Positions 7,783 through 16,860 of a DNA stretch of 64,000 nucleotides are shown here, piece by piece. The translations under genes and the position numbers were made by a program. Position 1 is the stretch's first letter. Every line of letters begins with the position of its first letter. Location of the stretch: NCBI RefSeq assembly GCF_015752045.1, contig NZ_JADOUS010000008.1, forward strand, positions 124,001 to 188,000, in the 5' to 3' direction. The notes under the pieces were generated by a model. That model ran no database searches. It saw nothing but the letters and a program-made list of their open reading frames with translations, and was not told the origin of the DNA. This DNA comes from Arthrobacter_D sp015752045 (GTDB taxonomy: Bacteria > Actinomycetota > Actinomycetes > Actinomycetales > Micrococcaceae).

Positions 7783-8630
7783 CGGCGCACCTTTCCCGCA
7801 AGGCGGGCGAGACTCGTGCCGCGCCGCTCGAGGGTCCCGAAGGACATGGGCGCCACGCGGGCGACGACGTCGGGCAGTTTCGCGCTGAGCCCGATCAGGA
7901 GACGGGCCTTGCGGGCCTTGACGGCCTCGAGCATGAGTTCGGCGGCACGGTCCGCGGGGAAGGTGAGGAGTTTGTTGAAGTCCTCCTTCGCGTGCTTGAC
8001 GTCGCGGTCGCTCAGGTTCCCGCCGATCCGCGCGTTGAGGGCGATGTTCGTCCTGATGCCGCCGGGGTGCACCGTAGTGGTGCCGATCCCGCGGGGCAGC
8101 AGTTCGTTGCGGAGGGCTTCGGTGAACCCGCGCAGCGCGAACTTGCTGGCGGAATAGGCGGTCTGGCCCTTGGGTCCCACGAGGCCGAACAGGCTCGAGA
8201 CGTTCATGATGTGCCCGCCGGGCGCGATCCGCGGCAGCAGCCGGTGCGTGAGCAGCACGGGGGCGGTGAAGTTGATGGCCATGACCCAGTCGAAGTCGTC
8301 CATGCTGATCTGGTCGAAGCGGCCCGCGAGCGCCACGCCGGCGTTGTTGATGAGCAGGTCCACGCGGTCGGTCGCGGCGAGCAGGTCGGTCGCCAGACGC
8401 TCGACGGCGTCGCGATCGGCGAGGTCTGCGGTGAAGGTCGTGACGCTGCCGCCCGGATAGGTGGCGCGGATCGACGCGGCGACGGCGTCGAGCCGGTCCG
8501 CGTCACGGTCCACGAGCAGCAGGGTGCTGCCGCGCTCGGCGAGGCCGCGGGCGAGGTGCTCGCCCATGCCCCCGGCGGCGCCGGTGACGACGGCGATGGA
8601 ACCGGTGAACTGGAAGGGTTGGATGCTCAC
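7779..8630 (-). CDS. Short-chain dehydrogenase/reductase, second gene of FMO operon
   Basis: Classical NAD(P)-dependent SDR, 283 aa from a GTG at 8630. Motifs: AVVTGAAGGMGEHLA (TGxxxGxG cofactor loop near residue 12), DLLINNAGVALAGR (NNAG), NVSSLFG (catalytic Ser) and AYSASKFALRG (YxxxK), followed by HPGGIRTNIA. The start overlaps the FMO stop by GTGA and its own stop overlaps the hydrolase start the same way. The longer open frame running back to 9254 is out of register with the FMO gene and has no support. Probably oxidises or reduces the alcohol/ketone linked to the FMO reaction; substrate unknown. Confidence 0.9.
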   Translation of the reverse strand: MSIQPFQFTGSIAVVTGAAGGMGEHLARGLAERGSTLLLVDRDADRLDAVAASIRATYPGGSVTTFTADLADRDAVERLATDLLAATDRVDLLINNAGVALAGRFDQISMDDFDWVMAINFTAPVLLTHRLLPRIAPGGHIMNVSSLFGLVGPKGQTAYSASKFALRGFTEALRNELLPRGIGTTTVHPGGIRTNIALNARIGGNLSDRDVKHAKEDFNKLLTFPADRAAELMLEAVKARKARLLIGLSAKLPDVVARVAPMSFGTLERRGTSLARLAGKVRR

Positions 8631-10159
8631 GCGTGGATCTCCTGGAGGTCGGGTGCCGTTGGGGCAGGCGGTGCGGGCGCGTCGAAGACCACGTTCTTCG
8701 CCAGGTTGCCGTGCAGCGCGGTGGGGGCGTCGAGCAGGTAGTTCTGCCGCATGGTCCACGGCTGCCGGTCGCCCTGCTTGGGGAACGCCGACACGGCGCG
8801 CTGCACGTAGCCGGAGGTCAGGTCCAGGATGGGACGCGCCTTCATGGGGCCGTCGACGGCGGGTGCCCCGGAGCGGTGGCCGTGGCGGTCCATGTACCGG
8901 ATGAGGCGGCAGACGTACCGCGAGCTGAGGTCCGCCCGCAGCGTCCAGGACGCGTTCGTGTAGCCGACGCAGAGGGCGAGGTTCGGGACGCCGCTGACCA
9001 TCAGGCCGCGGTACACCCAGGAGTCGCCGAGGTTCACCGGGGCGCCGTCGACCGTGAAGGTCGCGCCTCCCAGCGGCAGCATCGAGAGCCCGGTGGCGGT
9101 GACGACGACGTCGGCCTCGAGCTCCTGCCCGGAGGCCAGACGGATGCCGTGCGGCGTGAAGGTGGCGATGGTGTCCGTGACCACCGACGCCGAGCCCTGC
9201 TTCATGGCCTTGAACAGATCCGCGCTGGGCGCGACGCACAGGCGCTGGTCCCACGGGTTGTAGGCGGGCGTGAAGTTCTCGGCGACCGTCTTCTCGTCAC
9301 CGAGGATGCGAGCGGTCTGGGTGCGGATGAGCTTCTTGGCGATCTCCGGGCGGCGGCGGCACAGCTGGTAGAACGCCTGGGTGAACAGGACGTTCTTGGC
9401 ACGGGCCACGTGGTGGGCGATCCCGGCGGGCAGGTGGCGGCGGGCGGCGTCGGAGAACTTGTCGCGGCTCGGCACGGCCGTGATGTAGGTGGGGGAGCGC
9501 TGCAGCATCGTCACATGCGCGGCCTCCTTCGCCATGGACGGCACCAGGGTGACGGCGGTGGCGCCGCTGCCGATCACGACGACGCGCTTGCCGGTGTAGT
9601 CGAGGTCCTCCGGCCAGAACTGGGGCCGCACGACCTCGCCCTCGAAGGAGTCGAGCCCGGGGAAGGTCGGCTCGTACCCGTGGTCGTAGTTGTAGTAGCC
9701 GCTGCAGAGGTAGAGGAAGCCGCAGGTGAGCCGGCGGCGCTCCACCGTGACGGAACCGGCGCCGTCGTCGTCCGTGATGTCCAGCTCGAGGGTCCACCGG
9801 GCGTCCTCCGAGGACCAGGCGGCGCTGACCAGCTTGGTGCGGAAGCGGATGCTGTCCCGGATCAGGGGTTCCTCCGCGGTGTCGCGGATGTACTTGAGAA
9901 TCGACGAGCCGTCGGCGATCGCCTTCGCCTCGGTCCACGGGCGGAACGGGTAGCCGAGCGTGAACATGTCACTGTCGGAGCGCACGCCCGGGTACCGGAA
10001 GAGGTCCCAGGTGCCGCCGATGGCGCTGCGCGCTTCGAGGACGGCGAAGCTCTTGCCCTGCAGCTCGGTCGAGACCCGGTAGGCGGCGCCGATGCCGGAG
10101 AGACCGGCGCCCACGATGACGACGTCGAGGTGTTCGATGCGGGATTCCATGCTTCCCAT
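8627..10159 (-). CDS. Flavin-containing monooxygenase (MymA/Baeyer-Villiger-like)
   Basis: FAD- and NADPH-dependent monooxygenase, 510 aa. The N-terminal FAD Rossmann motif is VIVGAGLSGIGAA (GxGxxG, about residue 15), followed by GGTWDLFRYPGVRSDSDM, which matches the GGTW..NRYPG.R.D region of Baeyer-Villiger monooxygenases. The NADPH motif is VVVIGSGATAVTL and a late ATG motif appears as VVTATGLSML. Full length for the family. It leads an operon with SDR and hydrolase and diverges from a VirS-like AraC regulator, the arrangement of the mycobacterial mymA locus. Second ATG at 10150 is an alternative start. Substrate (ketone, sulfide or lipid-like) unknown. Confidence 0.9.
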   Translation of the reverse strand: MGSMESRIEHLDVVIVGAGLSGIGAAYRVSTELQGKSFAVLEARSAIGGTWDLFRYPGVRSDSDMFTLGYPFRPWTEAKAIADGSSILKYIRDTAEEPLIRDSIRFRTKLVSAAWSSEDARWTLELDITDDDGAGSVTVERRRLTCGFLYLCSGYYNYDHGYEPTFPGLDSFEGEVVRPQFWPEDLDYTGKRVVVIGSGATAVTLVPSMAKEAAHVTMLQRSPTYITAVPSRDKFSDAARRHLPAGIAHHVARAKNVLFTQAFYQLCRRRPEIAKKLIRTQTARILGDEKTVAENFTPAYNPWDQRLCVAPSADLFKAMKQGSASVVTDTIATFTPHGIRLASGQELEADVVVTATGLSMLPLGGATFTVDGAPVNLGDSWVYRGLMVSGVPNLALCVGYTNASWTLRADLSSRYVCRLIRYMDRHGHRSGAPAVDGPMKARPILDLTSGYVQRAVSAFPKQGDRQPWTMRQNYLLDAPTALHGNLAKNVVFDAPAPPAPTAPDLQEIHA

Positions 10160-10220
10160 TCTCGCGGCGAACCCACCCGCTTACTTGACTTCACGCGACA
10201 GCTATTTACCCTTGGACGAC

Positions 10221-11303
10221 ATGGGCTCTGTCATCCGATCCGCCGGCATGCGCGGCTTCCGCGACGTCGTCGAGCAGTTCGGAGGCGACGCCGCGGTGCT
10301 CGCGGCGCAGTACCGCGTGCCCCTGGAGGCGATCGACAGCGACGACGTCCTCGTCTCCGACATCGCCATGGCGAAGCTCCTCGAGGGGGCTGCACGCGCC
10401 CTGCCCTGCCCGGACCTGGGCCTGCGCATCTCGGAGTACCAGGACATCGGCATCCTCGGCCCGCTCGCGGTCGCCATCCAGAACTCGCCGACCGTCGGCG
10501 CGGCCCTGGAGTGCGCCTCGCAGTTCCTGTTCCTCCACAGCCCGGTGCTGCGCTTCACCATCGTCGCGGACCCGGAGGGGCGGCCCGGCGACGTGGGTCT
10601 CTGCTACGGATCCGCCGAGGGTGCGCCGCCGCGGCAGGCCATCGACGCGATCCTCGCCTTCTCGCACCGCATGATCCGCTTCCTGGTGGACGGGCCGTAC
10701 GCCCTGCATTCCGTGCACCTCTCGCACCTGCCGAAGGCGCCTGTCGCCCGGTACGTCGACTTCTTCGGCGCGGAGGTGCGGTTCGGTCAGCCTGCCTCGC
10801 TCCTGCGCGTGCCGAGGAGCCTGCTCGACCGCCCGCTCGCCGGTGTGGACGGGACGCTGCGGGAGATCGCCCTCGATTACCTGCACAGCCACTTCCCCGA
10901 GCCGGGGCGTGTGGTCGCGCCGCAGGTCCGGAACGCGATCGACCGCATGCTGGGCACGGCGCCACCGCGCATCGACTCCGCCGCGAGGCTCCTCGGCATG
11001 CACGCGCGGACCCTCCAGCGGCGGCTCGCCGTCGAGGGTACGTCCTTCGAATCCCTGCTCGACGACGCCCGCAGGGACGCCGCGCTGCGGCTGCTCACCC
11101 GGACGGACCTGCCGCTGCAGCAGGTCGCCGCCCTGGTGGGGCTGTCCGAGCAGTCCGCCCTCACGCGCTGCGTCCGCCGGTGGTGCGGGACGACGCCGCG
11201 GGCGGTGCGTTCCCGCGGCGGGTCCGGGCCGGGCCCCGCCTACACTGGCAGGCAGGAGTCGGGGGACGGAAGGGGGAGCGGTGGCCGGGATCACCAGCGC
11301 TGA
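10221..11303 (+). CDS. AraC-family regulator, VirS-like
   Basis: Transcription factor of 360 aa. The N-terminal two thirds match the arabinose-binding-like Arabinose_bd domain of the VirS/ArgR(AraC) group (GFRDVVEQFGGD near the start, LGLRISEYQDIGILGPL mid-domain). The C-terminal AraC helix-turn-helix is visible from about residue 255: RIDSAARLLGMHARTLQRRL, then LPLQQVAALVGLSEQSALTR and RRWCGTTPRAVR. Start taken at the ATG at 10221; the upstream in-frame ATG at 10092 would run into the FMO gene. Divergent from the FMO operon and likely its activator or repressor, as VirS is for mymA. Its 3' end overlaps the LacI start by 23 bp. Confidence 0.87.
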   Translation: MGSVIRSAGMRGFRDVVEQFGGDAAVLAAQYRVPLEAIDSDDVLVSDIAMAKLLEGAARALPCPDLGLRISEYQDIGILGPLAVAIQNSPTVGAALECASQFLFLHSPVLRFTIVADPEGRPGDVGLCYGSAEGAPPRQAIDAILAFSHRMIRFLVDGPYALHSVHLSHLPKAPVARYVDFFGAEVRFGQPASLLRVPRSLLDRPLAGVDGTLREIALDYLHSHFPEPGRVVAPQVRNAIDRMLGTAPPRIDSAARLLGMHARTLQRRLAVEGTSFESLLDDARRDAALRLLTRTDLPLQQVAALVGLSEQSALTRCVRRWCGTTPRAVRSRGGSGPGPAYTGRQESGDGRGSGGRDHQR

Positions 11304-12264
11304 CGTGGCCCGCGAGAGCGGTGTCTCGCGGACGACCGTCAGCTACGTCCTGACCGGCAGGGAGGGCGTCACCGTCTCCGAGGAGACCCGACGCCGTGTG
11401 CGCGAGACCGCGGCCCGGCTGGGCTACGCGCCGTCGGCTGCCGCCCGCGCCCTGCGCACCGGTCGCAGCGACCTGGTGCTGTGCATCCTGCCCGACTGGC
11501 CTGTGGGTCCCGTCATCGAGACCCTGCTGGACGAACTCGCCGACGGGCTGTCCGGCCGCGGGCTGTCGGTCCTCGTGCATCACGGGCGGCGGACCCGCCC
11601 GCTCGCCGAGCTGTGGCGGGCTGTGACGCCGCGTGCGGTGATCGGCTTCGCCCCGTTCGCCGGCGAGGACCTCCTCATGATGCGGCAGGCCGGTATCCAG
11701 GTGCTCGGGACCCTCGGCGAGGAGCATCAGCGGGACCCGGATCTCCCGTCGGAGACCCAGCTCGCCATCGGCGCCCTGCAGGCCCGGCGCCTCGCCGCGC
11801 GCGGAGCGCGGCACCTCGGCTACGCGTGGCCCGCGGATCCCCGCCTCGAGGGCTTCGCGCGGGACCGGTTGCTCGGGGTGCAGCGTGCCTGTGCGGAGCT
11901 CGGCCTCCCCGAGCCGGTCGCCCGTCCTGTCGCGCTCGCCGCCCAAGCCGCGGCGACTGCCGCCCGGGCCTGGCGGGAGCAGGGGGTCACCGGGGTGGCG
12001 GCCTACAACGACGACGTCGCGCTCGCCGTGCTCGCGGGGCTGCGGGGCGCGGGGCTGTCCTGCCCGGACGACGTGGCGGTGGTGGGGGTCGACGACGTCT
12101 CTGCGGCAGCGCTCGCTGCGCCTCCGCTGACGACCGTCGCGCAGTCCATCGAGGTGCAGGCCCGCTACCTCGCGGCCCTGGTCCTGGCGGACCTCGACGG
12201 TTCCGAGGAGAAGCCCGAGCCGCCGGGTGACGGGCTGCGGCTCGTGGAGCGGCAGTCGGGCTGA
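11281..12264 (+). CDS. LacI-family transcriptional regulator
   Basis: Repressor of 327 aa. Residues 3-50 are the LacI headpiece (ITSADVARESGVSRTTVSYV, then VRETAARLGYAPSAAARAL), followed by a periplasmic-binding-protein-like effector domain ending with DDVAVVGVDDVSAAALA and PLTTVAQSIE. The effector domain is somewhat degenerate compared with sugar-binding LacI proteins. GTG start preceded by GGAAGGGGGAG. It overlaps the AraC gene 3' end, so it is probably co-transcribed with it; no sugar genes are adjacent, so its regulon is unclear. Confidence 0.88.
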   Translation: MAGITSADVARESGVSRTTVSYVLTGREGVTVSEETRRRVRETAARLGYAPSAAARALRTGRSDLVLCILPDWPVGPVIETLLDELADGLSGRGLSVLVHHGRRTRPLAELWRAVTPRAVIGFAPFAGEDLLMMRQAGIQVLGTLGEEHQRDPDLPSETQLAIGALQARRLAARGARHLGYAWPADPRLEGFARDRLLGVQRACAELGLPEPVARPVALAAQAAATAARAWREQGVTGVAAYNDDVALAVLAGLRGAGLSCPDDVAVVGVDDVSAAALAAPPLTTVAQSIEVQARYLAALVLADLDGSEEKPEPPGDGLRLVERQSG

Positions 12265-12288
12265 CGGCGCATCTCCCATTACCCAACG

Positions 12289-12322
12289 CGGGAAGGGCCG
12301 GAGCTCGCTCCGACCCTTCCCG
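12289..12322. terminator. Bidirectional hairpin terminator
   Basis: Stem CGGGAAGGG / CCCTTCCCG extended by CGGAG / CTCCG around a short loop, between the convergent LacI and beta-helix genes. Serves both directions. Confidence 0.75.
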
Positions 12323-12361
12323 TCACTGCTGGTCTACTTCTTCTCTACGACTGGGTCCACG

Positions 12362-14263
12362 CTACGGAGCCGGGTACCGCACCACGTAGCTCGGGATCCC
12401 GGTATTGGCGTTGCTCACGGGGGCGCCGGTGTTGTTCACGACGTGGTCGATCGTGCCCGCACCCAGGTTCACGGTCAGGAGGTGGTTCAGCACCACACCG
12501 GGGGTCTCCGGCACCTCGAAGCCGCGGGTGGCGTGGATGCTCGGGTCCACGTTCGTGAAGATGTACGAGCCGCCGCCCCACAGGGTGTGGTTCTCGACGT
12601 CGTCGGCCACCTTGTAGCCGGCCCAGCCGAGGACGCCGTCGTGCTGCCACGCCGCCTGGTTGGGCGGGTCGTACGGCAACTCGTTCTGGAAGAAGACCGT
12701 GCGGCCCCGCTCGCCGTTCCAGATCACGTTGTACTCCTGGTAGTGCTCCACGAAGAGGCCCGTCGCGGTGACGTCGTCCCCGTTCACGATCACGCCGTTG
12801 CGCCCCGTGCTGATGTCCCAGCCGAACGCGCCGTCGTTGCCGTGATCCGCACGCCACACCCAGGTGTGGTCGATCAGCACGTTGTCGCTGTTGACCTCCA
12901 GGCTCACGTCGGCCTTGCCCACGTGCGGGCCGCCGATCCGGAAGTAGACGTCGCTCAGCGTCGTCGGGTTCGAGGGATCGCTGTGCTTCGCCCCGTTGTT
13001 GCCGTTCTTCGTGCCCACCTGCAGCAGGACGGGGGAGTTCACGGTGCCACCGTCGATCGTGACGCCCGCGATGACGACGCCGGGCACGTCCGCGACGCGC
13101 ATCGGCGTGGCGCCGTTCACGGCGGTCAGGGTCGCGTGACCGAGGCCGAGCACCACCGTGTCGGCGCGCTTCACCGCGATGGTCTGCGCGATGTCGTAGA
13201 CGCCCGGGGTGAGGAGGAGGTGCTTGCCGCGGGCGAGCGCGTTGTTGATGGCCTGGACGGAATCGCCCGGTCGTGCAACGAAGAACTCGGACAGCGGGAT
13301 GGTGCGCCCGGCTGTCAGGCCGTCACCCCACGAGATGCCGCGCGACTCGGTCTGGGCGGAGGGAACGCGCACGCTGTAGGACCCGGAGGTGTCGGTGAAG
13401 AGGTAGGGCTTCTCGCGGCTGACCGGGGTCCGGTCGAGTGTCGTGTACGGGGGAGTGGGGAAGGAACCGTCCGCGGGTGCGCCCTCGGTACCCGAGAAGA
13501 CGGCGTTCCAGACGCCGTTTGACCAGCTGCCGATCTCCGCGTTGCGGGTGAACCACTGCTGCTGGGACCCGTTGATGATGTCACCGGCCTTCGAGTCGGC
13601 GAGGTAACCGCCGCTGGCGAACTGGGGGCCCGCGGTGCAGTAGTCCATCAGCGAGAGCGTGCCGCCGGTGACATTGACGCGCCGGAGCGAGACGGCCTGG
13701 GACACGGCCCAGAAGTTCGCGCTCGCACGGCAGCCGTCCTGGCCTGCACCATTGACCTCGAGGGTGAGGTTGGAGAGCGTGCGCCAGAAGTTGTTGAGCG
13801 CGATGCAGTTGCTGGTGCCGTTGTCCTCGAGGCAGCGGTTGTAGACCTCGATCTTGCCGTTGATGGTCACATCCGAGGGGGAGGCGCCGAGGCCGGCCAC
13901 CTCCGTGTAGTAGCCCACCTTGAACTGCAGGGGTTCGGCGTCCGTGCCGTAGGTGCCCGGCAGGAAGAGGAGCGCTTCACGCTCGGTGCCCATCTCGTTG
14001 TCGATCTGCCGGGCGTTGACGGCGTCGACCGCGGCCTGGATCTCGCTGACGGGCATGCCCGGGTCGAAGATCGTCACATTGGGTCCGAAGTCGGGGGCCG
14101 ACGCCGGGGGAGCCTTTTTGGTTGCTACCGGCGTCGTCCCTGCCGGGGCCGGCGAGGGTGCTGCGATGGCTGCGGCTCCCGTGCCGGTGGCCAGGAGCAC
14201 GGTGGCTCCGAGGGCGGCGGCTAGGCGCGTACGCCCGGTCATCGTGGGGTGGGGGATGGTCAT
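12362..14263 (-). CDS. Secreted right-handed beta-helix (pectate-lyase-fold) protein
   Basis: Exported protein of 633 aa from the ATG at 14263 (GAGAGGAA upstream). A signal peptide is visible as TGRTRLAAALGATVLLATGT followed by GAAAIAAPSPAPA. The mature protein has many short repeats with N/D/G turns typical of parallel beta-helices, for example DVTINGKIEVYNR, NLTLEVNGAG, VVIAGVTIDGGTVNSPV and NVLIDHTWVWRADHG, followed by WNGERGRTVFFQNELPYDPP. Homologues in Streptomyces are often labelled coagulation factor 5/8 or adenylyl cyclase, labels not supported by anything seen here. Likely acts on or binds an extracellular polysaccharide. Catalytic residues could not be assigned. Confidence 0.75.
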   Translation of the reverse strand: MTIPHPTMTGRTRLAAALGATVLLATGTGAAAIAAPSPAPAGTTPVATKKAPPASAPDFGPNVTIFDPGMPVSEIQAAVDAVNARQIDNEMGTEREALLFLPGTYGTDAEPLQFKVGYYTEVAGLGASPSDVTINGKIEVYNRCLEDNGTSNCIALNNFWRTLSNLTLEVNGAGQDGCRASANFWAVSQAVSLRRVNVTGGTLSLMDYCTAGPQFASGGYLADSKAGDIINGSQQQWFTRNAEIGSWSNGVWNAVFSGTEGAPADGSFPTPPYTTLDRTPVSREKPYLFTDTSGSYSVRVPSAQTESRGISWGDGLTAGRTIPLSEFFVARPGDSVQAINNALARGKHLLLTPGVYDIAQTIAVKRADTVVLGLGHATLTAVNGATPMRVADVPGVVIAGVTIDGGTVNSPVLLQVGTKNGNNGAKHSDPSNPTTLSDVYFRIGGPHVGKADVSLEVNSDNVLIDHTWVWRADHGNDGAFGWDISTGRNGVIVNGDDVTATGLFVEHYQEYNVIWNGERGRTVFFQNELPYDPPNQAAWQHDGVLGWAGYKVADDVENHTLWGGGSYIFTNVDPSIHATRGFEVPETPGVVLNHLLTVNLGAGTIDHVVNNTGAPVSNANTGIPSYVVRYPAP

Positions 14264-14482
14264 GTGGGGAGGTTCCTCTCCGTCGAGGTGGGCCTGAACG
14301 AGACAAGTGGTGAATCGTGTCACCGGATCGTCTGTGAATTACATCCCCCGCGCTGGGTGAAGTCAAGGAGAGCCGGGGATCGAGGTGTCGGCGTTGAACG
14401 AGAGCAGTCCCAGTGGTAGAGGTTGGTACGAGCAGCCGATTGCCGTTGGCAGCAACGACCACCCCCGACCCGAGGAGACACC

Positions 14483-14797
14483 ATGGCAACGCCCGACGAC
14501 GCAGAGCGCACCCTGAACGACTGGAGCCGCACTCTCGGCCAGGCCCTGCAGGTCCTCGACCTCGAACTGGACCACGCCAGGATCGTGGAACTCGCCGCAC
14601 GCACCTCGCACCTGCTGACCGCGGACGCCGGCGTCATCAGTGCCTTCATGGTCGGCTATGCCGCGGGCACCGTCACCACCGAGGGACGGGCCGAGACGGA
14701 CGCCGCCATCGAGAAGGCCGTGAAGACCGTGCTGACCATCATCGAGAAGGACGAGCAGACGAACGAGCAGAAGGGCTGGACCGGCTCGGCCCAGTAG
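14483..14797 (+). CDS. DUF6457 domain protein
   Basis: Small cytosolic protein of 104 aa, all-helical by pattern (LNDWSRTLGQALQVLDLELD, then ARIVELAARTSHLL, AFMVGYAAGT). This is the DUF6457 family, which in other actinobacteria is found next to or fused to molybdenum cofactor (MobA-like) proteins; the FdhF molybdoenzyme 4 kb away is a loose link. Start chosen at the ATG at 14483 with CGAGGAGA upstream. Stops 4 bp from the convergent MFS gene. Molecular function unknown. Confidence 0.75.
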   Translation: MATPDDAERTLNDWSRTLGQALQVLDLELDHARIVELAARTSHLLTADAGVISAFMVGYAAGTVTTEGRAETDAAIEKAVKTVLTIIEKDEQTNEQKGWTGSAQ

Positions 14798-14801
14798 CGC
14801 G

Positions 14802-16088
14802 TCACGCCGCCGCGGGCACCCCGCGCCGCGTCGATACCAGGCGCGTGAGTGTCCAGGCCACGACGACGGCGACGAGCACCGCGGCGGCCAGGCCGAGGCC
14901 TGAGTAGCCGAGCAGCACCAGGGCGGGGCCCGCGAGGGCTCCGCCCAGTGCGCCGGCAAGGTTCATCACGAGGTCGGAGGAGCCCTGGACGGGTGCCCGC
15001 TCCGCAGCACCCACCGCCCCGGTGAGGAGCGCCGACGCCGAGACCACGCAGGCCGACCAGCCGAGCCCGAGCAGCACGAGGCTCGTGGCCACCCATGCCT
15101 CGGACTCCGATCCACGCCACGCCGTGATGAGGGCCAGGAGCAGGAAGATCTGCCCGCACAGGATGCCCTGCGTCTTCCCGAAACGGTCCGCGACCCAGCC
15201 GAACACGGGCGACAGCGCATACATCCCGGCCACATGCAGGCTGATGGTCAACCCGACGATGGACAGCCCTGCGCCGTGGTCGTGGAGGTGCACCGGGGTC
15301 ATGGACATGAGCGAGACCATCGCGGCGTGGCTGACCGCGATGGTCACGACGGCGAAGCGGGCCGTCGGGTTGTCCGCCAGGATGCGCAGGCCGCGCCGGC
15401 GGGCCGGTGGCGCACTGCCCGCAGGCCGGGCATCCGCCTGTCGGGCGAGTGCGGTCAGGAGCGGATCGGGCCGGAGCCCCAGCGCGTAGACGGCCGCCGC
15501 GCCGGCCTGCGCTGCTGCGGAGAAGACGAAGCCCCCACTGAGCGGCGGGATGCCGAGCACCAGGGCCACGGCCGCGCCGGGTTCGAAGAGGTTGGGACCC
15601 AGGACCGCCCCGATGGTGGTCGACCATACGACGATCGCGAGGCTCCGCCCGCGGGTCGACTCGGTGGCGAGATCGGTGGCTGCGAAACGGGCCTGCAGTC
15701 CCGTCGCGGAACCCACGCCGAGGAGCGCCAGCGCGAGGAGCAGCAGGGGGAACGCGGAGAGCGATGCAGCGAGGATCGCCAGCATCGCGCCGATACCGGC
15801 GACGACGGCGCCCGTGGCCAGGGACACCCGGCGTCCCCTGCGCTGGGCGAGCGTTGCGAGGGGGACGGCCGCGGCCGCGGCGCCCAGGGTGGCCATGGTG
15901 GCGGCCATCCCGGACCATGCGCTCGACCCGGAGGTCTCGGCTGCGAGCAGCGCGCCGAGGGACAGCGTGGCCCCCGCCCCGAGTCCGCCCAGGATCTGGG
16001 CGCACACGAGGACTCGGATGACCCGGCCCTGCTGACCCTGCCGGCCGACCGGCTGCTCCGTCTGCTGCGTGTCCCGCTGCTCTGCCAC
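14802..16088 (-). CDS. MFS transporter, probable drug or metabolite efflux
   Basis: Twelve-helix major facilitator of 428 aa with a short polar N-terminus. Alternating hydrophobic segments start at VIRVLVCAQILGGLGAGATL. The MFS motif A between TM2 and TM3 is degenerate but visible as LATLAQRRGRRVSLATGAV, with a second copy in the other half as GWVADRFGKTQGILCGQIF. GTG start at 16088 preceded by GGAGGAG. No regulator is adjacent, so substrate is unknown; the overall resemblance is to 12-TM exporters. Confidence 0.85.
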   Translation of the reverse strand: MAEQRDTQQTEQPVGRQGQQGRVIRVLVCAQILGGLGAGATLSLGALLAAETSGSSAWSGMAATMATLGAAAAAVPLATLAQRRGRRVSLATGAVVAGIGAMLAILAASLSAFPLLLLALALLGVGSATGLQARFAATDLATESTRGRSLAIVVWSTTIGAVLGPNLFEPGAAVALVLGIPPLSGGFVFSAAAQAGAAAVYALGLRPDPLLTALARQADARPAGSAPPARRRGLRILADNPTARFAVVTIAVSHAAMVSLMSMTPVHLHDHGAGLSIVGLTISLHVAGMYALSPVFGWVADRFGKTQGILCGQIFLLLALITAWRGSESEAWVATSLVLLGLGWSACVVSASALLTGAVGAAERAPVQGSSDLVMNLAGALGGALAGPALVLLGYSGLGLAAAVLVAVVVAWTLTRLVSTRRGVPAAA

Positions 16089-16239
16089 GGCGTCTGCTCC
16101 TCCCCGTCGTCACGACCGGAGCAGTCTATCCGCGCAGCCGCCGGGCGCGAGTCCCACGAGGTGGTGCAGCGCACGTGACGGACCCGGGCGAGACGCAGCC
16201 GTGGTGGGCGACCCCATCCGTGGGCGGAGTGCCACGGCG

Positions 16240-16252
16240 TATCCTGTGGCCA
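16240..16252 (+). promoter_or_regulatory. Leaderless-type -10 element
   Basis: TATCCT at 16240-16245 ends six bases before the ATG at 16252, and no ribosome binding site is present, which fits a leaderless transcript. The -35 region is weak. Confidence 0.35.
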
Positions 16253-16761
16253 TGACTGAGCCGGAAGCGCCAGACCGTCCGATTGTCGAAGCAGGATTCG
16301 TGTCGGAGGAGGCCATCTATGCCCTGATCCTCGTGGCTGGGATCATTGTCACCGCCGGCAGGCACGGCGACAGCAGTTGGGCGGTTTTCTGGACCGTGGT
16401 CGGAACGGTACTGGTGTTCTGGTTAGCCCACATCTACGCCGGGACGCTCGCACACCTGAACGTCGGTCGACATGACCGTGTGGAACTGCGGACGGCGTTC
16501 CGGGCGTCCGTGCGGCGGTCATCGGGTCTGGTCATCGGGGCGGCGGTCCCCGCCGTCATCCTCCTGCTGGGGGCTACCCGCGTCATCGACGACGAGAATG
16601 CCATGTGGTTCGCGCTCTGGGTCGAGGTCGCCGCCCTTGCGGTCCTCGGATATTTCGCGTTCTTCAAGCGAGGGGCGACGATGCCGATACGCCTCCTCGG
16701 GGCCCTGACGACGGCGCTCTTCGGTCTCGCGATGATCGGCCTCAAGGTGATCATCCACTGA
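16252..16761 (+). CDS. Small integral membrane protein, unknown function
   Basis: Hypothetical membrane protein of 169 aa. About five hydrophobic segments: AIYALILVAGIIVTAG, WAVFWTVVGTVLVFWLAHIY, GLVIGAAVPAVILLLGA, MWFALWVEVAALAVLGYFAF and LLGALTTALFGLAMIGLKVI. Polar loops carry an LAHLNVGRHDRVELRTAFR stretch with two histidines between helices 2 and 3. No named family recognised. The upstream in-frame ATG at 16069 lies inside the preceding MFS gene region and encodes an Arg/Pro-rich leader; the ATG at 16252 is preferred. Confidence 0.7.
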   Translation: MTEPEAPDRPIVEAGFVSEEAIYALILVAGIIVTAGRHGDSSWAVFWTVVGTVLVFWLAHIYAGTLAHLNVGRHDRVELRTAFRASVRRSSGLVIGAAVPAVILLLGATRVIDDENAMWFALWVEVAALAVLGYFAFFKRGATMPIRLLGALTTALFGLAMIGLKVIIH

Positions 16762-16860
16762 CATGGCGGACAGCATTGCCGCGTCCCTCCTTCGGACCGA
16801 CCACGTTGCCACGGCCGGAGCTGAGCAGGTCGTGGGTAGGCAGAGGCAGGCACCTGCGCA

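Noticed and set aside
8633..11353. 906-residue plus-strand open frame opposite the FMO and within the AraC region
   Set aside because: No domain; composition is that of an antisense shadow, and the FMO and AraC frames explain the region.
12289..12322. Riboswitch or attenuator between LacI and beta-helix genes
   Set aside because: The hairpin lies between two convergent stop codons, so a bidirectional terminator explains it.
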